Position numbers and translations under genes: made by a program. This document shows positions 38,701-50,700 of a DNA stretch of 64,000 nt, in pieces. How positions within the stretch are numbered: the stretch's first letter is position 1; each line of letters starts with the position of its first letter. The stretch covers positions 1,271,092 through 1,335,091 of the forward strand of contig VZSF01007823.1 of NCBI GenBank assembly GCA_013398295.1. Reading direction: 5' to 3'. This DNA is from Chionis minor (taxonomy: Eukaryota; Chordata; Aves; Charadriiformes; Chionididae). The notes beneath the pieces are model-generated. The model saw nothing but the letters and a program-made list of their open reading frames with translations, was not told the origin of the DNA and did no database searches.

Positions 38701-41700
38701 CAGATCAGCCCCCACTGAGGTGTGATTTAGAACCTGCAGACCATCCCTGCTTTACCGAAGGGACAACAGCTTGCAGCTCCCTTCCTCTTTTATAAAGAAC
38801 CATCCTCTGGAGTCTGTCTTGAGTCTCTGTTACCTACCCTGCAATTGCTTTCCTTTTGTGAGACGTGGGTTTATCTCAGTCTGCTTGCACTATGAAACAT
38901 CCCTAAGTAGAAACATGCATACTTTATAAAGCTTAAACCTTCTGTAACGTAAGGTGTTCAATGTGATGTGAAATTGGTGCTTTAAGGTAACTAGGAGAGC
39001 TGTGTCTCAAGATTTTTGAGAGAAATTTTGCTCTTTATTTCCCCCCTCTCAAGAGATACTTACATTTTTTACCATTTGAATTACATTTCTCTGGCACTCG
39101 GATTGGGTGATGACTGATGCCAACAGAGGAGCTGTACGTGGACAGTAGGAAAATGTGTGTCAGGCAGAAGAGACAGCCCAAGAAACAAAATGAACTTTCT
39201 AAGTCTCTGGCTTGTTTAAGACACTGCAGTCCCAGAGAAAAGCAATCCAATTATGACATTTTTAATATGCAGTAAACTTCGATTGCATTTTTAATATGAG
39301 GGTAGAGCTTGTATGATTGTCTTTTTCGTCCTTTCCTCTTGCCTTCCTTTCCAGTGGTATTTATTTATGTCACTTAAGGCTTTGGCCAATGTTCTACAGT
39401 GGGAAAACATCATCATTCTTCCACTTAGAATTTGTGCAACAAAATTCTCTCTCCCTTCCCCATGAAAGGGAATGGGATAAGACGACCACATTGTTTGGTA
39501 ATTCTCTTCTGCATTGCTTATTGGCACAATAACCGTGTGGCAGTAAGTTGCAAAATTTTCCTAACTGGGCCTTTAGCTCCCCACAAGGGGATTTAGACAG
39601 ATTCCCTCTTTTCAGCTTTTGAATGGGAAGGATTAGGGGGTTGGGGCTGTTCTCCTCCTCCTTTGTTACTACCTAGAAAATTTCTTCATCCTACTTTACA
39701 ACTGTCATGTTATAATAGTACAATGATTGCCTGCGAATCTGAGAACACCAGTGTGAACATTAACAAGGACTGGTGGGAATAAAGGTCCCAGTGTGTACAG
39801 AAAAAGTAGTTAATACTCCTCTGGCACTCCTGGGCCAGAACCACTTTTGTTAAGGATTTATACTAATAAACTGCCCTGCAGGAATGGACTGGATAACTCT
39901 GTGGGCACTAAGGATAACTTTTGACTTTCAAATCTTGGGGTTTTTTCTTATAACCACCTGACAAAGCTTGGGCAGGTGGATGATGTGTCAAAGCAATGCC
40001 TTTTGGCCAAAAATCTCATTTGCTTGAGCTTTGTGGAAAGTATGGTTGAACGACAGTTGCTTGAAAAGCCAAGTCCTTGTTCTGTAAGGGCACTTTGCAT
40101 GTCTCTTTCCCCAGGGGTTTTCATGTGCCTTTCTTATGCACAAGTATTACAGGAGCAAAAAAAAGTCTTCATTAAAACCATATTCCCCTTTAATCAACTT
40201 TTTTCTGGTTTCTTTTAAATTAAATACTTCAAAGCTATTCTCCAAAAGAGAGATAACCTGGCAGTGTGTTCTCTGGTCGACAACTCTCGGCTCCATGTGA
40301 TGCAACCTTGACCTGTGCCGTGAACCAGGGTTGTGCTCTGCAGGTTATCTGTGGGACCTCAGACTGTCTGTCACTCAGGTGTTCCAGGAAGCTGGGAGCT
40401 GGATTCTGAAAACTGAGTTCTTAACAAAGTAAAATAATTTACTAATTTGTGTAAAGTTATTATAACTTCTGGAAATTTTCATAAAATATCTGTCTTCCAA
40501 TATCCGGATGAAAAACAAAAAGAAAGCCTCCCCTATAGTCAAAATAAACCCTGCATTTACTCCTTTGATAATATCCCCTAATGAGTTGTGTCATTAGAAA
40601 ACATTGAAATTCTGAGTTACTTTAACAGACTGACAAATCCAGCAGCTTTAAAATAGGAATCCCTGAGAGCACATCATGTTTCAGCCCATCTCTGTTTAGC
40701 CGGGAGACATCATCCCAGCAGGGCAGACAGCTTCGGGGCACTGGCTGTTCCTGACGTTTCCTCCTGGCAGCGCTATGGCATTGTCACATACCCGCTCACT
40801 CCTTAAGCTGTTGACCGCAAATTGCAGTTGGGTACAGTTTGCTGCAGCCGCCTTCCCGCGTAACAACATGGGCTGCCGGGAGCATCACTGGTGTAATCTT
40901 TGCTCTCTTTGTTGTCATCTTCGAAAATACTAAAATTTAAGTTCCTTGGTCTTAGCAAGTATCTTAGCACAGTGTATCAAAGTATTATCTGAAGTTATGT
41001 GATATTCTCTGTTCTGGTACGAGGGGCCATTTATGGTGACAGAAAAGCTTTTCCAAACCATTGGGAAAGTATTCTCCATGAATTGTGCTCGTTGAGAGGG
41101 CAGCGTGGCAAACCGTGTCTCTGTGAACTGAAGTTGAAGAAAACAAGTCAAGAAACTGCATTTTGGCCACTGTGTTTATCATAAAAAAAAATCTCCTACC
41201 TGGGATCATCAGTAGCACAGAGAAATCGGTGCCTGAGCTCTCTGTAACTCACCTTCAGTGGTCACTGAAGTCTGTCCCAAAATTAGCTGTGTCACTGGTG
41301 CCCCACTGATAAGGAACTGCCGCACTGCTTTCACCAGACAGGTGAAGCCATGTTACGATTCCTTTATGAGAATTTTACTAGCTTGGCTTTTCTCAGACTG
41401 CACTGTAGAAAGCACCAGATAAAACCTGAAGTGTGACTCATTTCTTGCAAAACAATATTTGGGTTTGGCTTGTTTTCTTGGGGGGGAAAAAACCAGCCTT
41501 TGAGGGGTGTGAGTGTTAAGTAGCTACACTGAGTTGTAAGCGTAGTTACAAAGATTCTGCAAAGGACGATAACTGATAGTTGGGATGACGTGATGTGGAA
41601 AATATGCATTTCCTCCTCAGTCTGTGCCCCTCTCTCCCTGCCAGTGTTATTGCTGAGGTCTGGTTTGCGCTCCGTGAGATATCACAAAGGTCACTTGCAG

Positions 41701-44700
41701 CAAACGTGTCACCATACAAATTAGTGGAGTCACCGTGACTTGACTCTGCCTTTCACCCTCGGCAAAAGCAGGGTCAGTTTCTCACTTTTGTGCCAGGCTG
41801 CTGCTGGCCGGTGGGGGAAGCCTGTTTCAGGAGGTGAGGAACCTGTAGTGGTTTAACCTCAGCTGGCAACCAAGCACCGCGCAGCTGCTCGCTCTCTCCC
41901 CCCATGGTGGGGTAGGGGAGAGAATCAGAAGAGGAAAAGTGAGTAAACTCGTGAGTTGAGATAAAGACAGTTTAATAAGTAAAGCAAAAGCCATGTATGC
42001 AAGCAAAGCAAAACGAGGAATTCATTCACTGCGTCCCATCGGCAGGCAGGTGTTCAGGCATCTCCAGGAAGGCAGGGCTCCATCAGGCATAACGGTTACT
42101 TGGGAAGACAAATGCCATTAACTCCAAACATCTCCCCCTTCCTCCTTCTTCCCCCAGCTTTATATACTAAGCATGATGTCATGGCATGTAATATTCCTTT
42201 GGTCAGTTGGGGTTATCTGTCCCCTCCCAACCTCTTGTGCCCTCCCAGCCTACTCGCTGGTGGGGTGGTGTGAGGAGCAGAAAAGGCCTTGACTGCTTAG
42301 CAACAACTAAAAACACTGGTGCGCTATCAACACCATTCTCACCCCAAATCCACAACACAGCACTAGACCAGCTGCTAGTAATAAAGTCACCTTCATCCCA
42401 GCTGAAATCACAGCAGGCCCAAATGGACTTGGCTCACCATGATCCTCATGTGAACGATGCCCTCCATCATGTTCCCATTTACCTTAGGAAATTCCCTGTT
42501 TTATTTAGACACCAGGAGCAGAGCTTCCCATTGGCAGGTCTCCCCTGACATCAAGAGAAAAGGTAACCTAAACTATGCACATAGAGATTTGTTTATATTT
42601 CCTGAAAAGAAGGATGTCGGGTATTGATCAGAGATACAGTATTAGCTCCATACTTTAGGCCAACTACTAAAGACCTCATGTCATGACTCTTTAGTTTACC
42701 TCTTACTTAATTATTTGCTTTAAAAAATATATATCACAATGCAAAATATTACTTTGTTTTTTACAGCCTAAACTCACTCAATTTTCCATGTAATAAGTAC
42801 CCAATACTTTGATTTTAAACATCTCGTCGATTATTCTAGAGAAGGGTCAGATTTAGTAATGGGAGATTCAGAAAGTTCAGAACCTTCTTTTGAGTCATGT
42901 GTGCAACAACTCCACCCTAAACTTCCTGCAGTTACCTGGATTTTCACAGATTGACCTGAAGGTCGGGTGAGGAGAGGTGCCTTGGCAGTGGCAGAGGAGT
43001 CCTCCTCCCTCTGTACCCCTACATGGAGCTGGGGCCTTTACAGAAGGATTCTGCCACAGGGAATTCTCAGTCCAGGAGGCTGAAACCTAACTATTTAATT
43101 AAAATCTAAATTACATTATTAGAAGTTAATAAATATATTATTAATATATTAAAATTATTTAATAGCTTCAAAAATTACAGTCTCTACTTCCAAACCACCT
43201 TATAAAGGCTTGAAGGATTCTCTGTAGTTTGCTTTACCCCTGAAGGGCTTCTAGAAAAGTAAAGAATTATTCCAATTTCAGAAGCTGAAACATGCTTTGC
43301 TGAGGAGAGAGGCTGACTTTACAGACGTTCAGACAGCACTTTTCCACAGCAGTCAGGGTACTCATGGTTCAAACGGGGCTATCGTGTCCTGTGTGTGTAC
43401 TCGTGGGCTGATCTGATTCAAATAGAAGTGGAAAAAGAAAAGGTATTTGAGGCTTTATTTCAGCAAAGTATTTCAGTACAATGAAAGTAAATTAAGGCTG
43501 AAATTTGTGCTGAAATACTTTGCTGAATCAGAGCCTAAAATGGTGTTTTTCCTGTCCCCTCATGCTTTGTTTTAATTGGTGAAGCCAGGCATGAACTGAC
43601 TATAATCCCTGCTGCTCTGTAATCATTGGAAATAATTTTTCCAATACTGTCCAGATAAATTACTGTATTAAAATTTGGGTCAAACAGTAATAAGCTGAGC
43701 ACAAATTCTGGTGTTTATTTTGATTTTATTTTTATCTCCTGCCTCTCACATACAGGTAAATATAACTGTTGTGGAGGAAACTTGCCTTTTCAGTTTGAAA
43801 ATCATTCCTGACAGAAACGGTGGGTTTGTGTCTGTCTGCTTATCAGCAGGCTGTGCGTGGTGCGGCAAGGGGAAGCAGCATGGAAGTGGCTGAAGTGTAC
43901 GAGCACTGGTTATATTTGATTTGCTTCTGCACTACCGGCAGGCTCCGAGCCTCTGTCACACACTCCGCTATGCCGGTGTCCGATCTCCCCTCCAGCAGCC
44001 GCAGCCCCTCTCAGCATCGCTGGTACCAAATGAGGATGGGTAATTGCCATCAGACAGCCCCTCAGTCTTTGCCTTATAGCAAGAGGGAGGAACAAGTTTC
44101 ACAGGGATCTGATAATTTGGCCACATGTGCGTGACAGAGCTTTATCCACATTCAAATTAAATTGTTGTCCCTGGTCCTTGAGTTGTTCAGTCCAGCCACT
44201 CGCTGTCTTGTCCCTCAGTTTTGCATCCCGGCCTTTTTGCCCTCAGTTCATGTTTTCTTTTCACCTGCTTGCCAGGCGCACTGTGTCCTCCTCCCCTCCC
44301 AGTTCTGCCCCACAGGTCTTATTTTTACCCCTTTGCATTTAATTCACTCCCTTCCCTTCCTTTATTCCCACCTGAATAAAAGTGCTGCTATTATTTATTC
44401 TTATGCACCCACAGAAACCTTTATTTTTTCAAAGCGTACCTGGCACGGCACAGTTCTGCTCCAAATTACTGCCTGCACAGTAACAGCAATGCTATATGCA
44501 CTCCATCTCCCACCCAAACGGTAGCAGTCTGCTACAATTTTTACTTCTATTTTGTCTTTACTTGATGCTTTTCAAGCTTTCTGCTTTGTCCTTTGCCGCT
44601 GCTTCTGCAGTCCGTGTGTGTTGGAGGGGAGATGGACCGAATCCTTGGCCGTGCAGCCTTTTCCCATTCTTTTACAGAATCCTCTGCGATCCTCTCAGAC

Positions 44701-47700
44701 CGTTTTATCTTGCAGAGTTGTCACAGACTTCTCTTTCTGTCAGAGACTGGAGTTAATCCAGGATCTGGGGAGGCACTGAAGGGTGTAGGAGGGAAGCGTC
44801 AGGCATCTGGTTTTTGCTGGTTTTGTTGGTCAATAGCCCAAGGGTAGGAGCTCTCACAGAAAAGCGGGGCTGTGGCCTGTGAGGAGGCACGGGGTGTGTA
44901 ACACCCACCTGATTCCAGGTATTGCACCTGGGAAAGTCGGAGACTCCAGACTCCAACCTGAAGTGGGAGGAAGGTCTCCCGAGAAGACGAGAGGTCAGGG
45001 AGGTAACGCAGTCACAGAGCAGTGGTGGGCTGGAGCATGTATGCGTTAACACAGCAGATGAAAGAGTTCAGCAAATGTGGACAGAGTAACAGCATGAAAT
45101 CACTAGGGAGAAATGAGAAACATGGAAAGGTTGTGGAAAAGTAAACACGGCCAGTGGAAACACTTCTTTGTGAATTTACGTTTTTGGCTACATTTCTCCA
45201 TCTGACGAAGCAGAGGGACCAGATTCTGACAATCAGTCCCAGTCCTGTGCATGGTCCAGAGCATCAGCGTAGCTCAGAGCTGGCACCAGCCCTGGGGTGA
45301 TGGAGCCGCTGTGTGGCTTGGCCCCACACGTAAGGGGTTGTCCTCCCTCCTCTCCTGGCTGAGCAAGCTTGTCTGTCCCTTGGGAGAGGAGGAGGAAGGG
45401 GAAGGGATATTCTCACCTTCCCCTTTTTCAATGCAAATGCCAAAAGGACTGTGGAGGTGCACGAAAGAAGCAAGGCAGGACCAGGGAGTCCTGCTAGCAA
45501 GTGGCTGTTGGTGCTAGAGGCTCAGTCCTGGCCTTAGGAGGTGCTCTGTGTGTGGGGCTCTCTTGGGTCTGTGAGAAATTCCAGGTGGCGGAGGGGCAAG
45601 TGAGAAGGAATATAACTTTTGTCTATTGTTATGGAGAAAAAAAGAGTTATCAAGTGCATCTGGAATATTTCCAATGTGAGTAGTTTGTGTAACTGAGTAG
45701 GACTTTAGCATTCTTTAACATTTTGTGAGAGTTGGTGACTTGCAGTACGCAATGAGCCATGGTCCTCTGAAACAGACACATCCAGCACTAGCATCCGCAT
45801 CAGCAGTGCTCCCCACAGCCAGCGCGCCGTCCATTCCCTGTTCAACAGCAAACGACATGTGTTTCTCAGAATATGGTAGTTGTGCTGCAATTAGATATTA
45901 ATAGCCTAGACTTGCGGTTATTTGTTGGTTGACCGACCCAGAAACTGATAGCAGACATCCTCCGATCTAAAGGACAGTAAATGTTCTTGTTAAGTCAAAT
46001 TGATTTGCTTTTGATGTGGGCCTAAACCATGTTCACAAGCAGTCTCCACAATTCAGCTGAGTCACGGTAATACCTGAAATTCCCGTGTCTCGGACTTGCG
46101 TCTCCACAGCCAAGTACACAACAAGGCAAAATTTCAGTGTGCTATCATGAGAATATGATTTCGAAAACAAAATAGCCCAGAGGAAGATAAATCAACTTTG
46201 AGTGGGGAAGGAAGCATTGTCATCTTTTGTCTGTAACATGTTAAAAAAAAAAAAAAATCTCTTCTTCAAGAGAAATTTGTCTCAGTAAGGCTGTATAATC
46301 TCATATTTATGCTTTCATGGGGAGAAGGTCAAACACTGAAGGTTTTTTTAATCTAGTGAATAGAAGGCACAGGAAGAACCAGAACGTGGGCAAGTTCCAA
46401 ATAATTTTTAACAAGATGATAACCATGGAAAAAAAATGGTAGGAAAAGTGGTAGATTGCCTGTGTTTTGAAATCAGTTGAAACTCGGTGTTTTTCTAGAA
46501 ACCGTTCACTAATTTTGCTTTAGCAGAGTGCAAGTTATTGGGATGAGTACAGGTTAATGGGATGAGTTCAGTGGCGTAGGCAGCGTAGGATGGCTATAAT
46601 AATAGCCTTACATATCTATATGTAAGAAAATTCCCTTATCCCACAAAACTTGCAAGCAGAGTCACCTTTTCAGAGTCAATTAGCATTGGTAGACTTATTC
46701 TGCCTGTACAGTTACAGAGATGCGCTGGTTTTAAGCAGAAGGCTGCCTCTGCAGGGACAGCAGAGTAGCCCGCGTCTCCGTGGTGGGATGAGAGCCTGAT
46801 GCTGGCGCTGCTGGCATGGGGACAGTGGCACTACCTGGAAGGAGGGAGGCACGCGCCAGTGCGGTGCTGGGATCCTGGGCAGAGCCAGTCCCGTGCTGTA
46901 CGGGGATGGCCGGAGCCCTGGGATTATCATAGCGTGTCTCCCGCTTGTGCACGACTCCAGCAGCACTTCCCCTTCTGAAGCATGGGATGGTATATGCTCC
47001 TTGTTCGTGTGTGATCGTACGATGGTTTGGGTCCTTGTGCCCATGTATAAAATTACCCGCAGATGGGTAACATATGAAGTGTTTTCCAGTAGAACAACAG
47101 CTAGAATGTTATGCGGCATTTCTGTAAACCTCCACAAACTAAATGAAAAAGTCCGCTCTCAAAACCTGCTCTCTCGCTTACCAAAACTGCCCTTGACTAT
47201 TAAAAGTGAAGATATTTTGAAAACCTAATTTCTTTGACTGTTCTGTTGCTTTAGTTTGTGTGCTTCACGCACCTTAAAGAAAATAAATCATCTGGCCTTC
47301 CTTCTTACTTCTCATAAACAAGAACAGTGGGACAATGTGTGGGTTGCACATCTTGAAAGGAAACACTGGAGCGATCTTTATTTCCCAGGGTAGGGCTTTC
47401 TTTTTTAATTTACCAAACGTGCTTGTCATGGATAATACCCTTTTAAAAGGTTCTGAACCACGTTTTAGAGATTTAAACCGGGGGTTCCCTTACATCCGTC
47501 ATCTCTGGATTTTACCTTATGGAATGTAAAAACCTCACACTGACATGAAAGAAGTGTATCCTTTCTGAATATGAATCTTTCCAGCCATGGAAGAGACATG
47601 GGCACTTTGTACAAGCAGGAGTTTGGTAGCAGCATGTGGGAGTCCCGCTGCCCTCTGCAAGAGCACTGTCCCGGAGGCAGGGCAGCGGGTCATTCTGGGG

Positions 47701-50700
47701 ACTGCAGGTTTGGAGCGAGTGTTTTCATGGGGGTCAGCCTGAGACAGCTCACAAGGAAACATTTTCTGAGGCTGAATTTTGAAAAACTGTATGCAGAGCC
47801 TTAAAATGCACAGGCCGAGGTGCTGACAAGGGAGACGGTATGACCCGCGGGACGCTGGCAGAGCAGAGCAGGGTGCTGCTGCAGGACACCCCCGCCACGG
47901 CCACTTGCTGCATTCAGCTGCTGCCTTGCCCCAGTCAGCTCCCAGGAAAGCTCTGGAAGAGAAACCAGTGTCCTGGGCCAGAGCCCGAAGCCTTCCCTAG
48001 CGTGGGAATAGCACGCACAAGAGGATGCAGGGGCTGATTTACGTCACAGCACTGCGTGTAAAACAACAAGTTACAAAAGGGCATTCTATAGAAAGGAAAG
48101 AAATACTAACTGAATATCAGAGGAATGTTTGTCTTCCTGCTTTTAGCTTAACGTGGCTCTTTTTTTAGTTGCTCAGCTAAGACGACTGAATTTGTAGTAG
48201 TCGAAAATGCCACACTGTCATTAAAGCGAGCTTGAGAAAGTGCTGTGGGTCTGTACCGCGCTCCACAGCTCTTCTGAAACACACTGCTATGGTAGACAAT
48301 CCAGACCAAAATATGAGGCAATGGCAGCACCGTTGCCTGCTATAAAAAAATAAAATAAAAAAATTAGAGAAATGTATCATTTCACCAGAAACCCATGCCA
48401 GGCACCATATGTTATAAAAACATGCTGTGGCTGATAAAGGAAATGTCAAGTAAAACCAACGCAACAGATTATTTGCGGTGAAAGACAAGCATTTCCTATT
48501 CCCCAATCTTTTCTCTCTGTTCTCTTATTCTCACTTTTCCCATTCAGCGAATTTCAAAGGTTAATCACTGACAGGAACAAACAGGTGAAACCTTTCTCCT
48601 GGCCTTGAAAGGGCCCACAACTGAAAATGCTCGCAAGGGTTTTTCTGGTGGAGGTCTGATGCCACCTAAAGTCTCCAACAAGTCTTGCAGTAGAAGAAAT
48701 CAGTGTTTCTCCCCAGCATTCTCAAGCAGTAACAGCTCTGAAATTATTAGTTATTTATAGTTCTTTGTGGCTACATTAAGCATGGCAGAAGTTTGCCCTG
48801 TGAGAAAATTAGCTCAGTCGTGCTAGGCTGAGTAAAAACCCGAATTTCTGTCGTCCTCAGCCTGCGAGAAGCAGATGTTGTAACTCCGTCCAAAATCATA
48901 GGTCTTAAATGGAGAGGCTGTCTTTATTCCCCTGATGCTAAAACTAGCGTGGTGGCGATGTTCCTTTATTTGGATGTTCTCCATCTGGAGACCACGTGAC
49001 TGTAAAAGGCAATCAGATTCAGTAGGTGGAAGGACATTGTATGCAAGATGTTTTCCACAAATTATATCAAGGCTTAATGTTTAGGGGATGCCAATGTGTA
49101 TTTTAGAGTACTCTACAGAGCAGGGTTAATACCTTTGTCACTAGAGTTGATCAATAAGCCTGTTAAAACGTTTTAGAATAAAAACATGCTCTTGTCACAA
49201 AAACATACAAACTTTGAAAAAATGTGTTGCTTTTACTAGATTTCCTTTGGACTAAGTATTGATTGTTGGGGGTTTTTTTACATCTTATTTGGTAGAGTTT
49301 TTCTTTAGGATTCATTTTTCGAATTTTGTTTTATTTTTCATTTCCATTTTCCCTTGTTTGTGCGTTAGTGCTCGACATAAGAACATCAGTATTATGCATT
49401 TTTACTACTGACATGGTCATAATAGCTAAGAACTGAAGTTGCTTCTGGATTTGAAGTATCATTCAAAGCGGCTGCTTTTGAGTGCTGCTGGGAAGATTAA
49501 ACCTCGTCCTCTAGATCCAAGTGTCTCCTGCCTGCTACAGTGGAATAAATTGATCCTAGTTTGTTACCTTTAGTTTCAAGTCAGCTAGAGGCCAGCACGG
49601 GAGGAACTACCGCACTGCACAGTGGAGAAGTGGTGGGGACTGGAACGGGACCTCGGCCATCTGAAGTCAGATGTGACAGAAGGGCCAGCCCCTTGGGCAC
49701 TTCCATTTTCACACTCTCAAGTTTATCAGCAGGTGGTAGACGTTCTGGACAAAGAAGAACCTCTGCTGATGTGGTTGTTCCTCTCTCTCTCCAGCACCCT
49801 CTCGAGCTGCTCGCATGCCGTGGTGGCCCTGCTGTACCCCTTCTCCTGGCAGCACACCTTCATTCCTGTTTTGCCCTCTTCCATGATTGACATCGTGTGC
49901 TGCCCTACCCCTTTCCTGGTGGGGCTGCTCTCCAGCTCTCTGCCCAAACTGAAGGAGCTGCCCGTAGAGGAGGTAGGAGCTGACACCAAAATTGTTTGCT
50001 GGGAGTAACACTGGCGTCACCCTGGAGAGGGCCTGCTGTTTGCACATAAATCCTCGTGTGTTTTTAGTCCGCCTCTTTGTTTCTTCTCTGCCTAATTCTC
50101 ATGGGCAACTGCCTCTTGGTAAAACTGCAGTAAGAGGTTTAGTTGTCGCGTTAGTCCGCCCCTCTTCCCATACCTGGCACCTTGGCAGAGAGAAGTGAAC
50201 GTTAACCTGGTCAACAAGTAAGCACAGTGTAAATATGCTGATTTGTTCTGATTTTGTTGTACCTACAACAAGAAGAGGAAGACATAAGTGCCATCTGCTA
50301 TGACACCTATTCATGCTAATGCAAGTTGTGCATGAAGCCATAGCCAGCACAGAAAATAAAATCTTTAAGGCTTTTTTTTTTTTCTTCACTTCTAAGACTT
50401 TGTTAATACTATATTAGAAATCAAATGAGAATTGCACTTCATCAGCTCTCCCAGTAAAATACTGCAAAAATACTTAAGGGTACACTCTTCTCTCTTACTC
50501 CTATTAGTTTCCTGTCATTTTTCTATGAAATTTTCTTTTCTTGTGCTCGCTTTCAAGGCTCTCTGTGCCTCTGGCCTATGTAAACCTCTGCTCTGTTTTC
50601 CTCTCACTTTCCTAACATTGCTCTCCCACATCTTTCCAGCTCCGTCTCTTGGTTTTGCTGCTTGACTAATCATTAATATTGCACACCTTTGCCCTTTGGA

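Larger units (their letters stand above)
31951..49794 (+). other. DENND2B window intron 10 (17.8 kb)
   Basis: The largest intron here, separating the two halves of cDENN. It contains the solo LTR (41844-42414), the palindromic MITE (43450-43536), a (TAA)5 run at about 35478 and an A14 run near 46243. The open frames in it (up to about 150 codons) have no splice or family support. No nested gene was recognised. Confidence 0.75.

Noticed and set aside
42207..42548. 113-codon frame crossing the right end of the LTR
   Set aside because: It lies mostly in LTR sequence on the non-coding strand and has no retroviral or host protein similarity.
46712..47137. 141-codon minus-strand frame in intron 10
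   Set aside because: Composition-driven; no start context, family signature or splice support.
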